DNA from: Thermoleophilaceae bacterium
GTDB lineage: Bacteria; Actinomycetota; Thermoleophilia; Solirubrobacterales; Thermoleophilaceae
NCBI GenBank assembly: GCA_040901445.1
Contig: JBBDYQ010000017.1
Location: 51,756 to 115,432 of the forward strand
Direction of reading: 5' to 3'
Length of the DNA: 63,677 nt
The position numbers and the translations under genes were made by a program. Below, one piece after another: positions 40,501 through 47,459 of the stretch; within the stretch, counting starts at the first letter, position 1, and each line of letters opens with the position of its first letter. The notes below the pieces were generated by a model. That model saw nothing but the letters and a program-made list of their open reading frames with translations, searched no databases and was not told the origin of the DNA.

Positions 40501-41512
40501 ATCGCCCACGGCCGCTGTGGAACCCCTTGTTCAGCAGCTTGCGCGCCTGGCGGCCCGGGTCGGGCGAGTCCAGCAGCGCCACGCCCAGCGTGCGCCCGCT
40601 TCGCCGCGCCACGCCCACCAGGCAGCGGCCGGCGCGGCGGGTGTATCCCGTCTTCAGGCCGATCGCTCCCGGGTAGTCGCCGCGCAGCAGTGGGTTCGTG
40701 CTGGTGAGGAAGAGCCGGCCGCCGCGGATTGGGAAGCGCAGCGCGGCCCGCTCCTTGCGCACCACCCGCCGGATCCGGAACTCGCGCATGTCGAGCCGCG
40801 CGAGCTCGGCCAGGTCCGCCGCGCACGAGCGGTTGCCCGCCTCGAGCCCGTGTGAGGAGACGAAGCGGGTGCAATCGAGCCCCAACTCGCGCGCGCGCCG
40901 GTTCATCGCGTCCACGAAGTCGTCCTCGTCACCCGACACGTGCACGGCCAGCGCGATGGCGGCGTCGTTGCCCGAGGGCAGGAGCAGACCGTGCAGCAGC
41001 GCCTCGATCGGCACCCGCCGGCCACGAGGCAGCCGGCCCACGCCCGAGCCGCGGTAGGCGAGCGCCGCGCGCGTGATCCGCACGCGCTCGCGCGGCTGCG
41101 TGCGCTCGGCCACCAGCAGCGCCGTCATGATCTTCGTGAGGCTGGCCATCGGCAGCCGGCTCTCGGGGTTCAGGCGCCAGAGCACCTCGCCCGTGTCGAG
41201 GTCGAACACGAGTCCCGCGCGCGGGGCGTGCCTGAAGCGCAGGTGGAAGGCGTCGACGGAGTCGAGGTCCACGGCGGCGTCGTCCGCCGCGGGCGCCGCC
41301 TCCCCCGACGACGCGGCCGGCGGCGACGCCGTGGCCACCGGCGACGCCGTGGCCACCGGCACGCTCGTGGGCGACGTCGCGTCGTCGTCGAGCGCCACCC
41401 AGACCGCCGCGCCGACCCCGGCCACGGGGGCGGCCAGGGCGAGCGCCAGCGCCAGCGCGCCGCCGGCGCGCCGCCGGCGCCGCCCGCCCTGCAGGACGCT
41501 GCGCCTAGTCAT
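40499..41512 (-). CDS. D-alanyl-D-alanine carboxypeptidase (serine type)
   Basis: A 337-residue peptidase S11 enzyme trimming peptidoglycan stem pentapeptides outside the membrane. A basic N-terminus leads to a signal-anchor segment (about 17-40) and a Ser/Pro/Ala-rich linker containing a short VATASP repeat. Active-site motifs are intact: SLTK (Ser124, Lys127), SGN (180-182) and KTG (287-289). It ends soon after the catalytic domain, without the long C-terminal beta-domain of PBP5. Its ATG overlaps the end of the preceding small membrane protein gene by eight bases, part of a rhomboid-small protein-carboxypeptidase operon. Confidence 0.93.
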   Translation of the reverse strand: MTRRSVLQGGRRRRRAGGALALALALAAPVAGVGAAVWVALDDDATSPTSVPVATASPVATASPPAASSGEAAPAADDAAVDLDSVDAFHLRFRHAPRAGLVFDLDTGEVLWRLNPESRLPMASLTKIMTALLVAERTQPRERVRITRAALAYRGSGVGRLPRGRRVPIEALLHGLLLPSGNDAAIALAVHVSGDEDDFVDAMNRRARELGLDCTRFVSSHGLEAGNRSCAADLAELARLDMREFRIRRVVRKERAALRFPIRGGRLFLTSTNPLLRGDYPGAIGLKTGYTRRAGRCLVGVARRSGRTLGVALLDSPDPGRQARKLLNKGFHSGRGR

Positions 41513-41681
41513 CGGGCGGGGTCGTGAGGGCGCCGAGCACGCCGAAGCCGAGCAGCGCGAGCACGAACAGCGACACGACGACCAGTATGTCCACGCCCTC
41601 CTCGATCGCCACCCGGATCGTCAGGAAGGCGAGCAGCCCGATCAGCGACAGGGCCGCGGCGAGCACGAGGTTGCGGGTCAT
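41505..41681 (-). CDS. 58-residue membrane protein
   Basis: A very small protein with two membrane segments (about 4-22 and 30-52: NLVLAAALSLIGLLAFLTI and ILVVVSLFVLALLGFGVLGA) and an acidic tail, TTPPDD. It matches no family I can name. Coding is supported by stop/start overlap with the rhomboid gene (TGATG) and an eight-base overlap with the carboxypeptidase start. It may assist membrane assembly of either neighbour. Confidence 0.75.
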   Translation of the reverse strand: MTRNLVLAAALSLIGLLAFLTIRVAIEEGVDILVVVSLFVLALLGFGVLGALTTPPDD

Positions 41682-42466
41682 CAGTAGACGGGGATGCGGT
41701 TGGAGCGGTCGTAGTCGTCCTGTTGCCTGTCGGCAAACAGCTTGATGAGCAGGAGGCCGAACACGAAGCCGCCGATGTGGGCGAAGTACGCCACTCCTCC
41801 GCCACCCACGGGCTGCGCGAGGTCCGCCGCTCCGTAGAAGACCTGGAGCAGGAACCACAGTCCGAGCACGACGAGCGCGCTCAGCTCGATCACCGTGAAG
41901 AAGATCACGATGAAGATGAGCGTGAGCACGCGCGCGCGTGGATAGAGCAGCGCATAGCCGCCGAGCACCGCGGCCACCGCTCCGCTCGCCCCGATGGTCG
42001 GTATGGCCGCGTCGGGGTCGATGGCAGTCTGAGCCGCCACCGCCGCGATCCCCCCGAGCAGGTAGAAGGCGACGAACTTCGCGCGGCCCATGGAGTCCTC
42101 GACGTTGTTGCCGAAGATCCACAGGAAGAGCATGTTGCCGATGATGTGCAGAAGCCCGCCGTGCATGAACATCGACGTGAAGAGGGTGACCCAGAACGGC
42201 GCCTGCTCGGGTGCGGACCCGGACACTCCGGGCTGCCCCTCGCACGCCACCTGGCCGTCGGGCGTCACCCCGCACTCGTCGCCGGGGTTGGTGAGCTCGT
42301 AGGGGATCACCCCGTACTCGACCACCTTCTGGTCGTCCACGGACGCCCCGGACAGCGACAGCGTGGCCTCCTGGAAGCCGAAGAACACGAGCACGTTGAG
42401 CACGATGATCGCCACGGTGATCACCGGGAACCGGCGCGTGGGGATGTTGTCCTTGAGGGGAAACAT
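41681..42466 (-). CDS. rhomboid intramembrane serine protease
   Basis: A 261-residue rhomboid with about seven membrane segments. The catalytic Ser161 lies in TIGASGAVAAVLGGYALL and His230 in YFAHIGGFVFGLLLIKLF. The oxyanion-region motif GGLLHIIGNMLFLWIFGNN is intact. An extended outer loop after the first segment (about 50-90) contains two Cys (65 and 75) that could form a disulfide. It cuts transmembrane substrates, which are unknown. It heads the operon with the small membrane protein and the carboxypeptidase. Confidence 0.93.
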   Translation of the reverse strand: MFPLKDNIPTRRFPVITVAIIVLNVLVFFGFQEATLSLSGASVDDQKVVEYGVIPYELTNPGDECGVTPDGQVACEGQPGVSGSAPEQAPFWVTLFTSMFMHGGLLHIIGNMLFLWIFGNNVEDSMGRAKFVAFYLLGGIAAVAAQTAIDPDAAIPTIGASGAVAAVLGGYALLYPRARVLTLIFIVIFFTVIELSALVVLGLWFLLQVFYGAADLAQPVGGGGVAYFAHIGGFVFGLLLIKLFADRQQDDYDRSNRIPVY

Positions 42467-42489
42467 GCGTTGCTACGCTCGCCGGGCCG

Positions 42490-43221
42490 ATGCAGGTCCG
42501 TACCGCCCATCCCTACGATGACACCGACGTCATCGACTCGCGGGCGCCCCGCACGAACCAGGCATTCATCGGTTCGCTCGCGCTCCTCGCGTTCCTCTTC
42601 TCATTCGCCTGGCTGCCGGCGCTGCTGGCGCTGCAGCTCGCGGGCGGGCTGACGTTCGGCCGCCGCTACTGTGCCCCCTGCCTCTTCTACTTCGAGGTGC
42701 TCCAGCCGCGCTTCGGCGAGGGCCGCCTCGAGGACGCCCGGCCGCCCCGCTTCGCCAACTTCGTGGGCCTCGTCTTCCTGAGCGCCGCCACCCTGGCCTT
42801 CGTGCTCGGCGCGAGCACGGTCGGCTGGGTCCTCACGCTGGTCGTGGCCGCCCTCGCGCTGCTCGCCGCGAGCACCGGCGTGTGCGCCGGCTGCGAGCTC
42901 TACGTGCGCCTGGCCCGCCTGCGCGGGCTGTGGGTGAAGCCCGCCGACGCCGGCCTGGACGGCAGCGGCATCGGGGTGATCGGCTTCTCCGGCCCCTACT
43001 GCCTGGCCTGCCGGCACTGGGAGGATGCGCTCGCGGGCGCGGGCATCGAGTTCGCCAAGGTGGACGTGGCCGAGCGCCCCGACCTGGCCCGCCGCTACCG
43101 CGTCAAGCACACCCCGCTCGTGCTCGCCGTCCGGCTGCCGGAGGGCGCCGTGGTGGAGCGCTACGACGACGAGCCGCAGGCCGGGCAGGTCGAGCGCCTG
43201 GCCGCACTCACCGCGGCCTGA
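42490..43221 (+). CDS. DUF4395 membrane domain fused to a thioredoxin-like domain
   Basis: A 243-residue protein. The N-terminal DUF4395 part begins VIDSRAPRTNQAFIG and has about four membrane segments. The C-terminal 85 residues are a thioredoxin-like domain (GIGVIGFSGPYCLACRHWED ... KHTPLVLAV). There are three CxxC motifs: Cys61/64 and Cys132/135 in the membrane part and Cys171/174 in the thioredoxin part. The layout suggests electrons passed between cytoplasm and outside through Cys pairs, or thiol-based quinone reduction. This is inference; DUF4395 has no proven function. It is divergent from the rhomboid gene. Confidence 0.82.
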   Translation: MQVRTAHPYDDTDVIDSRAPRTNQAFIGSLALLAFLFSFAWLPALLALQLAGGLTFGRRYCAPCLFYFEVLQPRFGEGRLEDARPPRFANFVGLVFLSAATLAFVLGASTVGWVLTLVVAALALLAASTGVCAGCELYVRLARLRGLWVKPADAGLDGSGIGVIGFSGPYCLACRHWEDALAGAGIEFAKVDVAERPDLARRYRVKHTPLVLAVRLPEGAVVERYDDEPQAGQVERLAALTAA

Positions 43222-43235
43222 GCGCCGCGCGGGCT

Positions 43236-44195
43236 CTACGCCCCCGCCGCCTCCGCCACGACCTCGCCCCGCTTGGCCTCCTTCAGCGTCTGCTCGGCGT
43301 GGTAGCTGGAGCGCACCAGCGGCCCCGCGGCCACGGACTCGAAGCCCATCGCGTACGCCTCGCGCTCGAGCTCGGCGAACTCGTCGGGGTGCCAGTAGCG
43401 CACCACCGGCAGGTGGTTCTCGGTGGGGCGCAGGTACTGCCCGACGGTGAGCACCTGCACGTCGTGCTCGCGCAGGACGCCGAAGGCCTCGAGCAGCTCC
43501 TCCTTCGTCTCGCCGAGGCCGGTCATCAGGCCGGACTTCGTGACCACCTCGTCGCCGCCCATGGCCTTGGCGTTGCGCAGCACACGGCAGGAGCGCGGGA
43601 ACTTGGAGCCGCGGCGGGCCAGCGGGTAGAGGCGCGGCACGGTCTCCACGTTGTGGTTGAAGACGTCGGGGCGCTCGGCCACCACCCGCGCCAGCGGCAT
43701 CTCCTGGCCGCGGAAGTCGGGGGTGAGCACCTCGACCCTGCAGCCGGTCGCCTGCCGGCGGATGGACCGGATGACCCCGACGAACGCGCTCGAGCCGAGG
43801 TCGGGGAGGTCGTCGCGGTCCACGCTGGTGATGACCGCGTGTCGCAGCCCCATGCGCGCGACCTGCCGCGCCACCTTGGCCGGCTCGAGCGGGTCGTTGA
43901 AGGTGGGCCTGCCGGTCTTGACGTTGCAGAAGCCGCAGCGGCGCGTGCACGTGTCGCCGAGGATCATGAACGTGGCGGTGCCCGACTCCCAGCATTCCCC
44001 GATGTTGGGGCAGGCGGCCTCCTGGCAGACGGTGTGCAAACCATCATTCTCGATGCGGTCGTGCAGCTCGCGGTAGCGCTTGCCGCCGGGGGCCGGCACC
44101 TTGAACCAGGGCGGCTTGCGCTCGCGGAAGGGTCGCACCTCGCCCATGTCGAGGACGCGGGCGCCGCCGGGATTCGCGCGCGAGCGGGTACTCAT
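43236..44195 (-). CDS. lipA: lipoyl synthase
   Basis: A 319-residue radical-SAM enzyme inserting two sulfurs into protein-bound octanoate to make lipoate. The auxiliary cluster motif is CQEAACPNIGEC (Cys57, Cys62, Cys68) and the radical-SAM cluster motif CTRRCGFC (Cys83, Cys87, Cys90). The C-terminal VRSSYHAE supplies the Ser ligand of the auxiliary cluster. Its length is normal. The ATG overlaps the lipB stop as ATGA, giving the classical lipB-lipA order, so the two steps of lipoate assembly are co-translated. Confidence 0.97.
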   Translation of the reverse strand: MSTRSRANPGGARVLDMGEVRPFRERKPPWFKVPAPGGKRYRELHDRIENDGLHTVCQEAACPNIGECWESGTATFMILGDTCTRRCGFCNVKTGRPTFNDPLEPAKVARQVARMGLRHAVITSVDRDDLPDLGSSAFVGVIRSIRRQATGCRVEVLTPDFRGQEMPLARVVAERPDVFNHNVETVPRLYPLARRGSKFPRSCRVLRNAKAMGGDEVVTKSGLMTGLGETKEELLEAFGVLREHDVQVLTVGQYLRPTENHLPVVRYWHPDEFAELEREAYAMGFESVAAGPLVRSSYHAEQTLKEAKRGEVVAEAAGA

Positions 44196-44881
44196 GCGGC
44201 GATCGACTCTACCGGTGCCAACCGCTCGCCCGACACCAGCCGCTGCCGCAGCCCGTGCGCCTCCGCGAAGCGGTGCGCCACGCGCCTGCGGAAGCAGCGC
44301 ATGGCGTCCGGCCGGCCGGTCTCCGTGTACACGGATGTCATGCGCACGCCCTGGATCCCGCAGGGCACGACCCACTCGAACGGCTGCAGGTCGTTGTCCA
44401 CGTTGATGGCGAAGCCGTGCGTGGTCACGCCGCGCGACACGTGGACCCCGATCGAGCCGATCTTGCGCTCCTCCACCCACACGCCGGTGAGGCCCTCGCG
44501 CACCTCCGCGTCGATGCCCTCGTCGGCCAGCGCCGCGATGATCGCGCCCTCCATCGTGCGCACGTAGGCGAGCACGTCCGTAATCCGCATGATGGGGTAC
44601 CCGACCAGCTGCCCGGGCCCGTGGTAGGTCACCCGACCGCCGCGATCGCTGGGCCGAACCTGGATGCCCTGGCTCTCGTACCACTCCTCGCCCATGGGCA
44701 GCTCGCCCGGCGCGGCGCGGCGCCCCTTGGTGTAGACGGGCGAGTGCTCGAGCAGCAGCAGCGAGTCCGTGACCTCGTCCGCCTGGCGCCGTGCCCGGAT
44801 CCGCTCCTGCAGGACCAGTCCGTCGTCGTATTCGACGCGTCCGAGGTTGGCTACCCACAGCTCCGGCATGGCTTCCACCAA
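44192..44881 (-). CDS. lipB: octanoyl-[acyl-carrier-protein]:protein octanoyltransferase
   Basis: A 229-residue LipB moving octanoate from acyl carrier protein onto lipoyl domains. Signature stretches are SDRGGRVTYHGPGQLVGYP, the catalytic Lys in ERKIGSIGVHVSRG, THGFAINVDNDL and the catalytic Cys in FEWVVPCGIQGV. The first four residues may not be translated: an internal ATG (MPELWV) is an equally good start. It is followed immediately by lipA and is divergent from a small membrane protein gene. Confidence 0.96.
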   Translation of the reverse strand: MVEAMPELWVANLGRVEYDDGLVLQERIRARRQADEVTDSLLLLEHSPVYTKGRRAAPGELPMGEEWYESQGIQVRPSDRGGRVTYHGPGQLVGYPIMRITDVLAYVRTMEGAIIAALADEGIDAEVREGLTGVWVEERKIGSIGVHVSRGVTTHGFAINVDNDLQPFEWVVPCGIQGVRMTSVYTETGRPDAMRCFRRRVAHRFAEAHGLRQRLVSGERLAPVESIAA

Positions 44882-44894
44882 GGCTACCGCGGGC

Positions 44895-44900
44895 TACTCT
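44895..44900 (+). promoter_or_regulatory. candidate -10 hexamer
   Basis: TACTCT lies seven bases before the GTG start of the membrane protein gene, with no ribosome binding site between, again fitting a leaderless transcript. Confidence 0.35.
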
Positions 44901-44907
44901 CGCCCCC

Positions 44908-45501
44908 GTGACGACGAAGGAGCGCTTCTGGACGCACCGGCTGCTCTGGCGCCTGCGCGGCGGCCTGGTCTGGCCGGCGTTCTTCGCGCTCACGCTGGCC
45001 GACGCCCTCATCCTCACCCGCCTCCCGCCGGTCCGCACGGGCGTGGACTTCGTGCCCGGCCTCATCCTGGCCTCGTTCGCCAACCTCTTCCTGATCGGCC
45101 TCGTGGGGCCGTGGCTGGCGCGCCGCCTGCACCGCCGCGACCCCCAGGGCCCCCCGCTCGAGGTGCTGGCGGACCGCGCCGGCAGCATCCTGCTGGCCAT
45201 CGCCACGGTGGGCATCGTCGCCGCGGGCCTGGCCACCCGGCCGCTCGTGGTGTCCGAGACCGAGGACACCGAGGCCGCCGCGGGAGCCGTGCAGGCCCAC
45301 ATCGAGGAGAACGCGAACGCCGAGGTGCGCCGCAACCTCGACACCGCCAACACCATCCGCCTGGAGGAGGACCTCTTCCGCATCTGCGTCGCGCTGGACG
45401 ACCGCACGCGCGCGTCCTGCTACTTCGTGGACACGAGCGGCCGGCCGCCGCGGGTCACCGAGGACGGCGACGCGCGACCGAACGCTCTCTACCGGCCGTA
45501 G
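44908..45501 (+). CDS. membrane protein of unknown function
   Basis: A 197-residue protein with about three membrane segments (near 18-38, 48-70 and 91-113) and a soluble C-terminal domain of about 85 residues. That domain contains ENANAEVRRNLDTANTIRLE and two Cys (ICVALDDRTRASCYFVD) that may pair outside the membrane. I recognise no family. The GTG start follows a -10-like TACTCT. It precedes the copper locus in the same direction, but a 140-base regulatory gap separates them. Confidence 0.72.
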   Translation: MTTKERFWTHRLLWRLRGGLVWPAFFALTLADALILTRLPPVRTGVDFVPGLILASFANLFLIGLVGPWLARRLHRRDPQGPPLEVLADRAGSILLAIATVGIVAAGLATRPLVVSETEDTEAAAGAVQAHIEENANAEVRRNLDTANTIRLEEDLFRICVALDDRTRASCYFVDTSGRPPRVTEDGDARPNALYRP

Positions 45502-45535
45502 ACGCCGATCGGAGCAGCACCGCGGGGCGTCGAGT

Positions 45536-45592
45536 TTGACACGCGCCGCGGAGGGGTAGTACCGTCGCGTACCACTCTGTACTGCGGCGTAC
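45536..45592 (+). promoter_or_regulatory. promoter region with four GTAC motifs at 10-bp intervals
   Basis: A perfect -35 TTGACA at 45536-45541 is followed by GTAC at 45559, 45569, 45579 and 45589, exactly 10 bp apart, so all four lie on one face of the helix. The first overlaps a weak -10-like TAGTAC. Each is part of GTACC or GTACT. The array lies 50-80 bases upstream of the first gene of the copper-protein locus and is a strong candidate for cooperative binding of a regulator. Which protein binds is unknown; the TetR gene at the end of the locus is one candidate. Confidence 0.55.
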
Positions 45593-45641
45593 CAGACCGC
45601 GCCGCGGGCGGGCCCAAATGCTTCTTCGGGAGGGGAATCAA

Positions 45642-47432
45642 TTGCGTGCCTTCACGTCTGTCGTGGCGATCGCGATCGCCGGCTTGGCCGTGCCCACGAG
45701 CGCGCTGGCCCAGAACGAGCAGCCTCCGGCGACGCCGGACCCGAACTTCGCGGCCACGATCATCCCGAAGCCGTGCAAGTTCGAGGGCAACGATCTGGTC
45801 GAGCGGAAGTCCTACGAGATCGAGGGCTGGGACCCGGCCAACGACTACGAGCGCTATCCGGGCTCGTGCCAGCGCATGCGCTTCGCCTACGGGCCCATCG
45901 TGGTCAAGCCCGGCCAGAACGACGTGCTCATCGGCCCGGTCACGATCGAGAAGCCCCTCCAGGACGGCTACATCACGCGCTTCAAGCCGAACCTCACCCG
46001 GATCGACGGCACCGTCCCGCCGGTCCACGAGGTGCACCTGCACCACGGCACCTGGCTGAACCTCACCGACGAGTACGGCAGCGGGCCCTTCTTCGCCTCC
46101 GGCGAGGAGAAGACGATCGCGCCGTTCCCGCGCGGCTACGGCATGCCGATCAAGGCCACCGACCAGTGGCAGCTGCTGTACATGGTCCACTCGGCCGTGC
46201 AGCAGCCGATGGAGGTCTACGTCACCTACGAGATCGACTTCGTGCCGCAGAGCAAGCCGGCCGCGGCCAGCATCAAGCCCGCCTATCCCCTGTGGCTGGA
46301 CGTGCGCCCCTCCGGCTACCCGGTCTTCAACGTCCAGCGGCCGTTCGGCGGCGCTGACGGCGAGTGCACCTGGCCGAAGGAGGAGTGCGCCGACTTCAAC
46401 TCCTGGGGCGAGACCGAGGTCGGCCAGGGTCAGCCGGGCAACGGCGTGGGCGAGGACCACCAGCTCCCGAGCGCGGGCGAGTCGTTCGGGAGGCACGACA
46501 ACTTCACCGGCGGGACGATCATCGGCCTGGGCGGCCACCTGCACCCGGGTGGCCTGCGCAACGAGGTCGACCTGATCCGGGGCGACCAGGAACAGCGGAT
46601 CTACACGAGCGATCCGACCTACTGGGACCCCGACGACAAGACGAAGGGAGGCGGCCCGCCCGACTCCTGGGACTTCTCGATGAGGGTCAACGGCCTGCCG
46701 CTCTACGGCGTCCATGTGGAGCCGGATGACGTGCTGCGCTCGAACGCGGTCTACGACACCACGATCCAGTCGACCTACGAGAACATGGGCATCGTGGTCT
46801 CGCTGCTCGTTCCCGAGGACGAGAACGGCGACAAGCAGGCACCGGGAGTGAACCCGTTCGAGGTGCCGGTGGACAGCACCCGCGACTGCGAGTCGGGCGG
46901 CGTCACGGCGACCCCTCCGACACTGTGCCCCAACGGCATGCTCGAGACGCATGGCCACTACAAGGAGAACGCCTACCGCGGCGGCCCCAGCGGCACGTGG
47001 ATGGCTGCCCCGAACGGCCCCCTCGCAGGCGAGACCGAGGAAGTCGGCATCGCGGACTTCCTGTATCTCCCGGGCGACCTCAGCACGGCGGGCACGCTCG
47101 GCGTGCCGAAGGTGCCGCTCGGGACCGACCTGCGCTTCACGAACATCGAGGGCGCCGGCATCCTGCACACGATCACCAGCTGCAAGTACCCGTGCCTCGG
47201 CCCGACGGGGGCCGCTTTCCCGATCAGCGACGGCGAGAGCAGCGCCGGGCGCCCGGTCGAGATCGACTCCGGCCAGCTCGGCTTCTCGGTGCCGGAGATC
47301 AGCGGGGCCAAGAACGAGCTCTCCTGGAGCATCCCGGTGACGGAGGAGGAGGGCTACCGGTCCGGCGAGACCGTCACCTACTTCTGCCGCATCCACCCGT
47401 CGATGCGCGGTGCGTTCGAGGTGAGCGAGTAG
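45642..47432 (+). CDS. secreted copper protein: PHM-like His clusters plus C-terminal cupredoxin
   Basis: A 596-residue exported protein. A TTG start six bases after GGGAGGGG gives a clean signal peptide (MRAFTSVVAIAIAGLAVPTS then ALAQ). The body has His clusters reminiscent of the two-copper monooxygenases PHM/DBH: VHEVHLHHGTW (His129, 132, 134, 135), MVHSAVQQPM (His183), GGHLHPGG (His299, 301) and METHGHYKENAYRG-like LETHGHY (His437, 439). The last 110 residues form a cupredoxin with type-1 copper ligands His509, Cys582, His585 and Met588 (FCRIHPSM). A copper oxidase or hydroxylase is inferred; the overall family is not one I can name. Confidence 0.75.
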   Translation: MRAFTSVVAIAIAGLAVPTSALAQNEQPPATPDPNFAATIIPKPCKFEGNDLVERKSYEIEGWDPANDYERYPGSCQRMRFAYGPIVVKPGQNDVLIGPVTIEKPLQDGYITRFKPNLTRIDGTVPPVHEVHLHHGTWLNLTDEYGSGPFFASGEEKTIAPFPRGYGMPIKATDQWQLLYMVHSAVQQPMEVYVTYEIDFVPQSKPAAASIKPAYPLWLDVRPSGYPVFNVQRPFGGADGECTWPKEECADFNSWGETEVGQGQPGNGVGEDHQLPSAGESFGRHDNFTGGTIIGLGGHLHPGGLRNEVDLIRGDQEQRIYTSDPTYWDPDDKTKGGGPPDSWDFSMRVNGLPLYGVHVEPDDVLRSNAVYDTTIQSTYENMGIVVSLLVPEDENGDKQAPGVNPFEVPVDSTRDCESGGVTATPPTLCPNGMLETHGHYKENAYRGGPSGTWMAAPNGPLAGETEEVGIADFLYLPGDLSTAGTLGVPKVPLGTDLRFTNIEGAGILHTITSCKYPCLGPTGAAFPISDGESSAGRPVEIDSGQLGFSVPEISGAKNELSWSIPVTEEEGYRSGETVTYFCRIHPSMRGAFEVSE

Positions 47433-47459
47433 ATGCGGCCGCGAAGGGAGGGACCGCCC

